Positions 1 to 10,677 of a DNA stretch of 64,000 bases are shown one piece after another. Numbering within the stretch: the first letter of the stretch is position 1; every line of letters begins with the position of its first letter. The translations under genes and the position numbers were made by a program. The notes below the pieces were generated by a model, which was not told where the DNA came from, made no database searches, and worked only from the letters and a program-made list of their open reading frames with translations. Source of the DNA: Batillaria attramentaria (Eukaryota; Mollusca; Gastropoda; Batillariidae); the NCBI GenBank assembly GCA_018292915.2, contig JACVVK020000033.1, positions 1,418,001 through 1,482,000 of the forward strand. Direction: 5' to 3'.

Positions 1-286
1 TTTCAAACAGTACCCCCTCGTTTTTTGGAACAACCCCAGCTGTTTGTAAAGGAAATCGTTCACCCACGCCAACAAGAGGTCCAGATTTCGTCCTGTCTGC
101 ATGGTAATTCTATGTACACAGCGGTTATCTGATACCGCATATAACAGCCAAAGCACTGCAACTACACTATGAAAACGTCGAACGTCGAAAGACATCTCAA
201 TGCATGCTCTTATTCGCCAATGTATTTTACTAAAATTTAAAAAAAAAAATCAACTATGATAGTATTTTTGAAAAAGTTCACTTTAA

Positions 287-525
287 CTCATCCTACCCGA
301 GCTACGACTACAGTCGTAACAGTTGGTTACATTTTACCTCCCTTTCAACATATCTGCTGTCAGGTTTCCTTGGCAAATCGCTGAAGATGGTGTCAAAGGG
401 AAATACAGCATCTAAGCAGCACTTCCCCTAAATATAGAATCATTTAGCCCATATGGTGCAATGTCACCAGGAGATCCAGACAGCTGGTGCCAGGCGTATG
501 CAGGTAGCGTCAGTGTGGAGTGGGT
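287..525. mobile_element. TTAA-flanked MITE, family A copy 1
   Basis: A 239-bp stretch bounded by TTAA on both sides (283-286 and 526-529). It matches a second copy at 26031-26276: both share, in order, a block containing ctgctgtc and tttccttggcaa, then gctgaag, then atctaag with an A-rich stretch, then ggtgcaatgtcacca or a close variant, then aggatccaggcagctggc or a close variant, then gcgtcagtgtg. The ends are only weakly inverted (ctcatcc against accctttt/acccactcc type). TTAA target duplications are typical of piggyBac and Kolobok type elements; the assignment to a superfamily is inference. Confidence 0.65.
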
Positions 526-923
526 TTAAAGGCAAAAAACAACTTTGGATGATAAACCATAAACTCTGTCAACCCTGTTTACTGATTCTGTAATAGTCTA
601 GTGATTTATGAACACAACTACGCGATACAGACCTGTCACGTGTCAGTTACGTTCCGTTCGTGATCATCCCTCAGCATGGAGTTGGCGCCAAAGCTTGAAA
701 TCTTGTGGTTTGTAGTGTAAGTATTGTAGTACCTAGGCTGGTTGGTTGTTTAGTTGGGTTTAAAGTCCCACGTCACGAGATGTGATTGGAGACGGCACAC
801 ACTGACACTCGGGCCGGCCCGGTCTCTTTATATGCTACGCTACAGGGGCCTGGGGAACACTGACGGTTGGTAAGGGCGGTACTTGATCAGCGTTCTGACC
901 CGTTCGATAAAAGGTATGCAGGT

Positions 924-958
<35 letters not shown>

Positions 959-1668
959 GGAGAGAGAGAGACAGACAGACAGAGACTCCAACCACTAGGG
1001 ACAAGAGGCGAGACGGGTGGGAGAGGGGAAGGGTGTGGGGGGGGGGGTTCTCAGTCACTTACGCATCTTACACGGTTGTTCCCACTTTTCGAAAACGGAA
1101 TGGAGATACAGTGGCAGTGTCAATGCAGGTAATGCGGGTTGTGGTGTCAGTGGCTGGGAGGGGAGAGGGGGTTTTGGGACCATGAGAAAAGTACTATGAT
1201 TTTCGGGAGAACTTGAGAAGACGAAACAGAAAGAACATGTGGTGAGGGCGTACGGGGCTCTCGCCGGCTGGGAAATACACAGGCGTCCGTGCCTCTCAGT
1301 TCCATTCTGAGAATGTTATTTTTCATCTGCGCTCGGCTAAGGCGCACATGCTTGTACATGTCCATGGTTTGTCACACATAAAATTGCACAGTGGCGTGCC
1401 TTGAGCTGGTGCACACAAAGACCCTCTGATTACGTGTCCTGGCTACCGTCCATTATTCACAGCAACACTTGATAACCGACCGGTCCGAAAAAAAAGGGGG
1501 GGGGGGGAGAAAAAAAGAATTGACATGGGGCATTTTCTGCAACAGGCTATCAATTGTTACCGTTTGACAAATCAATGGCGTGCCCAGTACTTGACGGCAA
1601 GAGTATAGTTTTTGTTGTTGTTGTTGTTGTTTTTACATCAGTTGAACGAGTTTCAACGAAATGTTGTT

Positions 1669-1671
<3 letters not shown>

Positions 1672-1704
<33 letters not shown>

Positions 1705-1737
1705 CTGTCTGTCAAGGTGTGTTTGTGTGTGTGGCAC

Positions 1738-1792
<55 letters not shown>
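1672..1792. repeat. (TC)n followed by (GT)n microsatellite
   Basis: A pure TC run at 1672-1699 is followed by TG/GT-rich sequence ending in an uninterrupted GT run of about 50 bases. Open frames through it (Ser-Leu or Cys-Val dipeptide strings) are repeat artefacts. Confidence 0.9.
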
Positions 1793-1794
<2 letters not shown>

Positions 1795-3079
1795 TGGTTT
1801 TACGGACGGACGCTGCTTATGGAGATTGTATAGTTTAGGAGACATGGTACGCACGTTGCATATATATACATGTCTCTTTTCAAACTATACGACAGTGACC
1901 ATTTCATTTCCAGCACCAGTCCGTTACTAACGCAACCTATGGAAGTTCGAGGACGTCATCAGTCTCAGATTGTCAATGGCCGAAATCAGTTGCCGGTAAA
2001 ATAATGACTTACAGCAAGTTCATTTCTAAAACCTGATTCACACTTCGGAGAGAGAGAGAGAGAGGGAGAGAGAGAGAGAGACTTGAGTGCACTCGGCTGA
2101 CATATTGTAAAGCGGACTTGCCTTTGAAAAGTGTTTCAAGGGCAGCACATACTTCATCTTCAGAAATTTTGTCTTTGTAAACTAGGCATTGCAGCTGTAT
2201 AGCACTAATTCATGAAAATGACCTGTACCTGGGTTTGTTTGATCGAAAGACTGATCTTAGAGAATTTTTTTTTTACTCGCCCCGTTAAATTTAAACGTCG
2301 GTAAATTGTGCAAAACGTTTTAATCGACATAATAAGCGTACGGTTCTGGGTGCTGTTGCAGCTGTTGTAGTATTTTACGGCGTGAAATTCGCCGGGAAAA
2401 AATAATTAACATGAATTTTAAAAGTGTTGATACAAAAACTGAGTTAACTAAATTATACTCACTTGGGTGGTCAGTTCGTGGGTTGACTGAGTTTCACGTG
2501 AATTTCAAAGCAGCCGTAGCAGTAAAACGAAATCAAGAGATATCTCGAAGACAGATTCGATAAGCCGCATTGGCAAACAGCAACAGGCTATCATTGGAAC
2601 CACGCCAGAATACACTCAAACACCTACCCTAACTACGCACGTTTTGCTACATATCCGTCCTTCAGCCCGTCGAACTAGGAAGATCACGCTGGTAATTCTA
2701 TCATGGACAATGGCTTCTCATCGCATGACTTGGTTCCTGAAGACACCATGCGCGCTAGTGACTGATATTCTGAAGACAATAGCACCGCCTTTGTCACCGG
2801 GTTTTAAGACTTACCCCATGCAGTGTCAGTGTAGCGACCGCGGCGGCTTTTCAGTGGTCTTTTTCCACACCAGCCCCTACTGATTCCAGTTTCTTTCTGA
2901 ATACACGCAACACTGTGTGGATTCAGTGGAACTGTGCTTCCAAGATCAGGTTTCGGCACAGAGCTATTTGTCCAGGCCACGGCCTGGCTATTCCCACGGA
3001 CAACGGCGACACATTTACACCTGTGTGCTCGTTGGATGTTCGGGTAGTTACTGACGTCAGGCATGCCGCTCGCGCGCCA

Positions 3080-5480
3080 TCCAAGCAATCAAAGGCCGAA
3101 TACCCCTGGGAGTTCGAGTTATCAACCCTATTATCTCGCGGCTGGTCGTGCAATTTTACGACATGATGATTGCAAAAAGGCGGACTTCATCCGGCAGAGT
3201 GTTACGTTTATGTTAGGCAACAAAGCAGTAACAACGGCGGCTGCCCAACGGCTGCTGGTGGACTTCTCAATATCTCAGTCCCTGGTCGCACAATCTTACA
3301 AGGAATCAGAGACTGACACAGAATTTCCATGTCTCCGAACGAATGCACAAAGGAAGGGGGCGGGCGGCTTCCTTACAACTACGGCAAAGCGGCTGTCCAG
3401 CGGCTGTGGAGTTGTCAACCGTTTAGTATATCACGGATCGTGCAATTACAACAACAACAACAAAAATTGAAGAAATGACAGAAACTGAGAACAGAGATTT
3501 GACGTTAGGCGCATTCAGTTGCGGGCGTAATACAGTCGAATCCGCTTATAAGAACCTCGTGGGGACATGCATTACTGTGTTCTTATAAGCGAGGTCCCTT
3601 GTAAGCGAGAAATCGGTTATAAGGTCGGATATATGGAAGTGTGTGTTCTTATAACCGAAAAAAGAAGAAAATAGCAAGGAGAAGATGGCAGGTCAATGAT
3701 ATTTCTCTTATTTCTCTTCCCTCTCTTTTTTTCCTTTCAGCCTCTTTCTTCTAGCTAGACACACATTATCATAAAACTTATTTGCAGAATATTGGTATTA
3801 TTTCCCCGAAAGGGGACAAAAAGTAATACAAAATACAAATAAAAATAAAAATTTATTTTTAAAATAATTTTGGACAAAAACAAAAAAAATCTGGTTTATG
3901 ATTATATCCCCCCCCCCCCCCCCCATCAGAAATGATATAGTCAGAGTTGTATTTCTTGAGAGAGAGAGAGGGGGGGGGGGGAGAGAGAGTATTCTTCCAA
4001 ACAGCTTTTTTGGACTTTAATGAGACAAACATAAAAGTAATACGCAAATTAAACAGACGTGTATGATTTTCAAGCGTCAGAGAAAGCTTTAGAGAGGGCA
4101 GGGAGCTGGGGAAGCGGTGGAGTATAGGAAAGAAAAGTCGGTATGTACTTCCGTTTATCTACACAAAAATGTAGTTAACGTGCAGTCAAACCTGTTTATC
4201 TACACAAAACTTAAATAACGTGCGGTCAAATTCTGACAAAATGACTAAACAAATATTTCAAATCGGCGTTTTATTTGGCACTATCAATCATAAAGGAAAC
4301 ACAAATATTTTACATTTGCCCTGATAGTTCCATAAAAGACCGTCAGCCAAAACAAAACATCCGAAAAAAAAATGCTTTTCATGCAAAATTTTCATGCAAA
4401 AAAAGTGAGAGAGAAAAAAAACTGAGGACGAACACGGTTTTTTTGCTAAAGAAAAATTAATAATGGTTTTTCTGCTGTTTCTATTCACTCAGATTCAGCA
4501 GGAAACAACTAAAATCATAAACCAAATATTCTTATTAATCAATCCTAAATCTTGGAAGCTTTTGAAAGTGAACTGACATAAAGAAAAAAACAAACAAACA
4601 AACAAACACATGGGCTCATGCTAGAGCACCATGCTTCCCGTCTAATACCAATCTGGAGTGGTTTACTTTACTTGTTGGAGTTCTGATACAGAATGCCAAG
4701 AACAGCACTTCACTGTACACAAACTACCCGTTCAAAATGACCGCCAAGGTTTCGCAAATACACCCTGTTCTGCCTGATCTCAACTCCAGGAATTGAGAAC
4801 AGTGGCATGTGCGGTATCCATTCTCTAGTGGTGGCACTCACAGCTGTATGAAACACAACAATGGTAGTTGGAAGCAATGTTGCTGCTGCATAGATTTCTG
4901 CGTCTGAGCGAGAGAGCTTTTCTCTTCCTTTCTGCCATGTTTCTTGCAAGTGATGTACACAAACCAAAAACGAGACCGTTCCCTTTCCCCAAAAAGAAAG
5001 CCCACTTCCTGGAAACGATAACTTCCACTTTCGATTTCTAAACCTGCTTATAAGAACCTGAGTTAGGCCTAATTACCTTTAGGCGAGCAAAAGTTTTTAT
5101 ATCCGAGGGAAGGTGGTGTGGGGAGCAAGCAAGTGTGGTTCCTATAGGCGAAGGTTCTTATAGCAGAGGTTCTGAAATGCGAGTTTTTATAAGTAAACAC
5201 AAAGAACAACTTTGGCAGGGACATTTCTTGGGGGGTCCTTATAAGAGAAGTCCTACTAAGCGACGTCCTGTTAAGCGGATTCGACTGTACCTTGAAGCAG
5301 TAACCGTCAAGTTCAGTAAAGGGCGGCTGCCCAACGGCTCCTGGGTGTCAACCGCCGGTTTGTTTCTCGTCGCAGACCGTGCGATGTACGATTATTGCTA
5401 CAAATCACTGACACCGAGCCGTGTACCGTGCGATTACTCAGGCCTGTACAAAGCAGTAACACTGAACTGTGACGGCCGCC
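3080..5480. repeat. Degenerate tandem repeat, about 80-150 bp period, interrupted by a transposon
   Basis: The left part (about 3080-3460) and right part (about 5290-5480) share diverged copies of one unit. Recurrent strings are aagcagtaac, ggcggctgcccaacggct, tcaacc and a cgtgcgat/cgtgcaat block, seen near 3100-3165, 3223-3300, 3388-3450, 5295-5400 and 5410-5470. The middle, 3533-5287, is an inserted element, so the array was split after it formed. Unit boundaries are blurred by divergence. Confidence 0.5.
3533..5287. mobile_element. Pogo/Tigger-like non-autonomous DNA transposon, copy A
   Basis: The left end reads CAGTCGAATCCGCTTA and the right end is its reverse complement (TAAGCGGATTCGACTG), with TA dinucleotides directly outside both ends (3531-3532, 5288-5289). 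This is the TIR and target-site pattern of Tc1/mariner/pogo elements, and the CAGTCGAA start is pogo-like. The motif cttataagcgaggt recurs in diverged form several times inside both ends (3545-3660 and 5045-5285), giving long subterminal repeats. The interior is A/T-rich with a poly-C and AG/poly-G tract and no recognisable transposase, so this looks like a non-autonomous copy. A related element lies at 33048-33876. Confidence 0.75.
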
Positions 5481-5555
5481 AACCGCATGTCATGTGAAGC
5501 CGCTCAGTGAAAATGATGACTGACCGACTGACTGACGTAACTCAGTGATACCGTG

Positions 5556-5605
5556 ACAATACAATACAATACAATACAATACAATACAATACAATACAAT
5601 ACAAT
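5556..5605. repeat. (ACAAT)n pentanucleotide microsatellite
   Basis: About ten perfect consecutive units of acaat. Confidence 0.95.
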
Positions 5606-6061
5606 TGGCGGGAGAGCCGGCACCGAACTAGTGACTGTCTACTAGTAACCAGTCGTGGTCTGTACGACCGGCATCAGTGTGGGCAGAATCAGTAAAAATT
5701 AAAACTTGAGTAACTAATTAGGCTCTGGCTCAGTCAACACTGTGACTGACGGGTGGTGACTGATAATCATAGTCGTCACTGAGTAAGTGTTCAGTGAGTC
5801 AGTGTTAACTGATCTACATGAATCAGTTGAGGAAGGCTTTCGATCTCCCAGGGCCGTTGTACTAGGTTTACTAGTTTAATGTCACTGACTGTACCGACTC
5901 CGCAGTCAGTTCAGTCTCGGTCGGAGCCGCGGAGCGCGGGATGAATTGAACTTGACACCGACTCGACCGGCACCGGCCGGCCTCAGTCGGGAACTGACGG
6001 CTTCCATGGCGGCGTGTTTTTTTTTTTTTTCGGTTTTTGATCAGTGTTGTTGTTGTTGTTG

Positions 6062-6414
6062 TTGTGTGTGTGTGGGGGGGGGGGGGCGGGGTTTTTTTTT
6101 CAGTTTGGGTTGTTGTTTGCGGTTTCAGTTGTGTGTGTGTGTGTGTCAGTGTGTGTGCCACGGTGTGTGTCCGACCTCAGTGTGTGTGTGTGTGTGTGTG
6201 TGTGTGACGGTGTGCACGGCCGGTGTGTGTGTGTCAGTGTGTGTGTGTGTGTCACGGTGCCAGTGTGTGCCGTGTGTGTGTGTGTGTGCCAGTGTGTGTG
6301 TGTGTGTGTGTGTGTGCCACGGTCGGTCACGGTGTCAGTGTGTGGCACGGTCACTGAGTCAGGGCCACGTTGTCAGTGTCAGTCAGTGACTGAGGTGTGC
6401 CAGTGCTGGTTTGT

Positions 6415-6453
<39 letters not shown>
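6062..6453. repeat. TG-rich cryptic simple repeat
   Basis: Nearly 400 bases composed of TG runs broken by short cagtg, ccacggtg and gacggtg words, ending in a pure TG run at about 6417-6453. Open frames of 139-147 codons on + and 84 on - across it are low-complexity Cys-Val or His-Thr strings, not genes. Confidence 0.9.
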
Positions 6454-6457
<4 letters not shown>

Positions 6458-6848
6458 CAGTAGGGGGGGTGTTTTTGTTTTTTTCTCAGACACACTCTGT
6501 GTTAAACTGGCGGCGGCCGCAGCCTCGTTACCGGCACTGACCTTGCACGACACTGCTACGTAAACCGGCTGGGCACCGGCTCTGACTTGACTGATGCCTG
6601 TGTATTAAAAATAGGATGGGGGGGGAGCAGTACAGATGCATGTATAGACTGTATTTCTTGCGTTGATTTGAGAGAGAGCGAGAGAGAGAGAGAGAGCAGG
6701 AGAGGTGCAAGAGACGTAACTCGCGCCACTGCCGTGCAAACTCCATCTGTTAGTGTTACCTTGACCTTAAAGTCTCGTGAACCGGAGTGTCAAGCTTTCG
6801 CGGCGGAGAGTCTCTGACGCTATTTCGCGCGAGCGATTGGCCAAGAAA

Positions 6849-9025
6849 ATGGCGGACGAATGGGAGGACGTAAGTGTGCTTGTTCTTGTCGAAGAACTTG
6901 AGTTCTGAATTAAAGTGTAGCATTTTAGTTGTTAACTACAGCTGCAGCTGACTTTCCAGTGAACGACATGGAAAAGTCTGGATCTGTAAGGAGACCGGGC
7001 CCATGGTTATTACAACATCGCATACTTTCGAATCGCCACGAAACTTTCCAAACGGCGTCGGATCCACTCGTCGGAAAACTCGGGGTTTGAACAGTTCAGC
7101 ACTCAGCCCGGCGAATAATCACGAGCTCTCCGTTTGCACAGTACGCAGGACAGCTCAGTTTTGAGTTGAAGTTTTGGGGCTGAGTGAATTTGCACTGAAT
7201 GTGATTTAAACACTTACATGAGGTTGTGCTAGTTGTCGGTACACGGTAGCCATGGAACCGAAAGTGGTGCACATACATCAAACAGACCGAAAAAATTATA
7301 CCACCTTCGAGAGGGGCACAATACAAATCACGGTGATTTCGTTTCTGGTTGTTGCTTCATCGAATACACTGATGGTTTGTATTCAAACACCACACAAAAC
7401 CTATTCGTTTGTTTGTGGCAAGCTGTCAGCCTCACTTTACAACAGCGAAGACATTATAATTGGTCTCGCTCAGTTTAGCAATTTATCTGTCCGTTTCTTT
7501 TCTCAGGAAAGCCTTGTGGTCATTGAATTGACTGGAGCGAAAGACCTACAGCTGCTGAAGGCAGACACCATCGAAGCACAGATTTTGGTAATAATGTTAC
7601 CTCAGTGCTGCACACCTTTTGGTGTCACCTGTTTTATCATTTATTCTTCCTCAGGATCTCTGTTGTTTGGATTTTTAAATGATTCTCATTAATGATTAAA
7701 CATGCTGTGTTGATGTGTATGACAGGGGAGTGGGCTGGAGAGCAGGGGGAATGCTCGCTGTCACAATTTGGTGTGAACTAAAAAGTAACCCACAAAAAGT
7801 TATGTATTGCCTGTTAGTTTTAAAGAACTGATATGGGTAATAAGTATTGTGTGACTGATTTGCTGTCTTGGTTTGTGTTTTTTGCCCCAACAGTTACTTG
7901 TGCACATTTCTAATTCTGTAATTAGGGACCAGACACTGAAAGACCTGTGATGATGGTCAATGGCAGTACTTACGCTGGCAGATACGAGGACAGTCTTGGC
8001 TCCTGTCTCATTTTCCAAGAAAAGGATGTTCCTGTCTCATCCACCAAATCTGGTGTGGATGACTCTTATTTTTATGAGTTTAGTCACACACTGAAAAACA
8101 AAACCAAGTATATTTACTACTTTTATCAGTCCCCTCCCTATATTTGGCATGAAATTTACCTGATTTACTGTGTGACACTTACATTTCTTAGTGTACAGCA
8201 AGCTGTTAATAGTGGCACTGTCAGGTTGTAAAGCTGTATGTAAAACTCCACTATAACATCTGAAGTGCAGTAAACATGGCATCAGTCAAAGTTTCTACAT
8301 GTACTCATTTTATTCGTCCTCTGAAAATGACCTTGGGGATGAATCTGAATAGGTATGTTCTTTCATATTTCATCCGCAGGTTTTATCTCGCAAAAACCTT
8401 CCACAAACCTGGAATTGGTGTGTCACTCGGATAAGAAGCTTGTCTTGCAGCCTGCATTTCTGTTGGAGAAAGCCTCGGCAGGCACAGAGACTTCAGGCAT
8501 CAAAGGTTGGACTGTCTTCCTACAAATCTGAAATAATGTAACATACTTCTCCCCACGCTCCCTCGTGAGTTCGTATCCTGGCTGGGGCCAAATATTTGTG
8601 CTGGCTTTTTCACCGTTGCCCCGTCTTTGGTATCACCCGTATGTGGTGGAAAAGGACGTTAAACCCCCAAACACCCCCCCCCCACCCCTCTTGTACATGT
8701 ACCTCTTAAGAAAAGGATACCAAGTAGATTTTTATATAATGAGTAGAAGTGAGGAAAAAGTGAAGAAAGAGATCACCTTTTGTGCAGTGTAGTCTCTTCA
8801 GGTCCATAAAATGGGAATGCAGTAAAGAAGTTCATGTAATGGTCTATTTTTATTCTGAACATACCAGAGAAAGAATTTTGTGCACACATCTGACTGCTTT
8901 GGTGTTTTCACAGTACACATGTATACTGAATTGGTGAGATGAAAATGAACTGGATCTGTCTTGCAGCAGGTGAGTCATCAGTGGATGAAGATGGTGCAGG
9001 CGTGCCTGTAGATTCGGAAAAGTGA
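6849..9025 (+). CDS. GTF3C6: General transcription factor 3C polypeptide 6 (TFIIIC subunit 6), 5 exons
   Basis: Exons: 6849-6869, 7507-7587, 7926-8052 (donor uncertain), 8380-8505, 8970-9025. Phases join into a 136-residue protein. Recognised by the beta-barrel core: exon 2 gives ESLVVIELTGAKD and exon 3 gives GPDTERPVMMVNGSTYAG then RYEDSLGSCLIFQEKD, which follows human GTF3C6 (LVLVELSG, DTERP, FAGEYEDTLGTCVIF). Exon 4 continues with a Lys-rich strand and exon 5 is short and acidic. In the family this subunit is part of the TFIIIC complex that binds B-box promoters of tRNA genes and recruits TFIIIB for RNA polymerase III. The start ATG has a good context (aaaATGG). The protein is shorter than the human one (213 aa), with most of the acidic C-terminal tail missing. 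The exon 3 donor (GTGTGG) is weak and is the least certain boundary. Convergent with THOC1. Confidence 0.88.
8535..8685 (+). mobile_element. tRNA-derived SINE fragment in GTF3C6 intron 4 (SINE family 1)
   Basis: Contains the tRNA-like B-box region cgtgagttcgtatcctgg, then ctggggccaaat, then a body ending in gtggaaaaggacgttaaac and a C/A-rich tail. The same order appears at 14085-14172 (reverse) and 16955-17110, so this is one dispersed family. The 5' half with the A box is not recognisable here. Confidence 0.6.
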
Positions 9026-10677
9026 TGCAGTTTGCAGAGGTCAATCAGTGGCAGCCTCGCTCCAGACACAGAGTGAGACAGATACACGAGCTGTAAACAT
9101 CAGTCACTCCTGACAGCTGTGACATCGGGAGCGTCACTCCCTGCATACTGAACTATGGACCCGTAGTGGTAGTGAGCTCACGCCTGATGTTGCTGGGGAA
9201 ACCAGACGATATTGACAGTTCTGGTGGTATTCACGCAGGTGCTGTGGATATATTGTCGTAGGCATAAGAAATTCCAACCTGGGACCATGTTTCTGCAGGT
9301 CACCGTGTGGTCTGAAGTCAAGCCGAACCATTGTCACCGTGGTGGTATCTTCTGCACTGGAGTTGCCGTGGGACCTGGCCACTGGTTCAGCTAATTCGTG
9401 CAGCAGTTTGTCAGTTGTGCCAGACACTATATTAATGCCATTAGACGGGCCCATCCCGTAGTGACTGTGGTGTGACTGTGTAGTTGTGGGAGATTGTAAA
9501 TTTATATATATTTACATCATGTTCTAAGAAATATCTATGACCTGGCAGAGGAGGACTTGGTACTAACTGTGAAGTAGTCTTGTTGCTTGTGCGGCTTTAA
9601 TCCTTAAATACTTGCTTACGGAGTCATCTTGGAGCTTGGTGGCTCACTCCTTGAGCAAGAATGTGCTGTCAGCTATTACCTATAACCATGGTAAAGCATC
9701 TAGTTGGCAGTTTGTGGTTAAAAAAAAAAAAAATGGTTAGTTGGCATGTCATCATATTTGACAGTGTAGTGTGCAGATCGTATGTGCAACAGTGGTAACT
9801 TCTGTCAGTGACTTCAGCCATCTTGCTTGTGTAGTTTTAAGCCCTAAAGGCTCGCTTTGAGAAGATGAAATGACATACAGAACCTTCACTCACACACAGG
9901 CAAGATGTGGCAAACCCATGTCGTTTCAACAGAATGAGTTTACTTTCTTGCCTGCCGCGAAATAGTCTTTGTTGCTTGCACGGCTCAAGTAACTACCAGT
10001 ACCCAACCTCTTTCTTGCTCTTGTTCTTTTTGCCACTCTATCTCAGTGTGTGCCTTTAGAGCTTGAGTTGGGTTTCACAATCCATTAAACATATGTCTGT
10101 AGCTGAAAAAGTGTTGACTTAAATTTCAAATAAGACTGCTCAGTCGTAACTGGAATCTCCCAGTCCTGTTGAATGAAAGTCCTTGTCCTGTATCAGTTGG
10201 CACAAATTTAACTTTTCAGTTCTCATTTTAAATTCAAGAAAACATGCCACATTCGAACCTCTGTCCAAAATGTGCACTCCAATCGTAAAGACAGTACAAG
10301 AAAAGCAATATATTAATACAGAAAAAGACATTTACTCTCATTGACACAAAGTAAAAAACAACAAAAATCCAAAAGTAATAGGGTACATTCAAATGCAACA
10401 TCGATTTCTCCCAGCTTTCACACTGCTCATTTGAGCTTTTCTCCTGTGTTCTGCAGTTTGTGGGTTATTCCTCGAACAGCAACTTCATAATCCACAAGGC
10501 AGATGGGTGGCACTATCCTCTGGCAATGTATGTCCTCCACAGGAGGGAGCAGTGGGAGTTTCCGAAATGGATTTTTAAAAAAAAGCCTGCTTGGACTTTA
10601 TCAAGTGATGTTGTTCATGAGTCATACAGACACACACACACACAGTCATTGAATGAATGTTCAGTAGTAGTGAATGT
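9026..10677. other. 3' flank between convergent GTF3C6 and THOC1, with SINE-tail relics
   Basis: No coding exon seen. Three diverged copies of a SINE tail motif lie at about 9565-9610 (gcttgtgcggctttaatcc), 9825-9865 (gcttgtgtagttttaagcc) and 9965-9990 (ttgcttgcacggctcaag), related to the tail at 50990-51047. It presumably contains both 3' UTRs. I found no canonical AATAAA near either stop codon. Confidence 0.5.

Larger units (their letters stand above)
1..6848. other. Repeat-rich spacer upstream of GTF3C6
   Basis: No gene could be supported here. The stretch holds a TTAA-flanked MITE (287-525), (TG)n tracts (near 925-957 and 1727-1792), a (TC)n tract (1672-1699), a GA tract (2050-2081), a degenerate tandem repeat (about 3080-3460 and 5290-5480) split by a pogo-like element (3533-5287), an ACAAT pentanucleotide run (5556-5605) and a TG-rich block (6062-6453). 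The last about 60 bases before 6849 are CpG-rich and contain an inverted CCAAT box (attgg, 6836-6840), so they are the likely core promoter of GTF3C6. All open frames here are short or made of dinucleotide repeats. Confidence 0.7.

Noticed and set aside
5946..6463. Open frames of about 140 codons
   Set aside because: Cys-Val and His-Thr dipeptide strings from a TG-rich tract. The same applies to frames at 840-1060, 1554-1930, 43885-44154, 48144-48398 and 49547-49831.
7252..7692. Alternative GTF3C6 start at 7252 reading into exon 2
   Set aside because: The frame is open by chance through intron 1. The exon 2 acceptor (tctcag at 7501-7506) and the GTF3C6 homology begin exactly at 7507, and 6849 gives a well-placed first exon.
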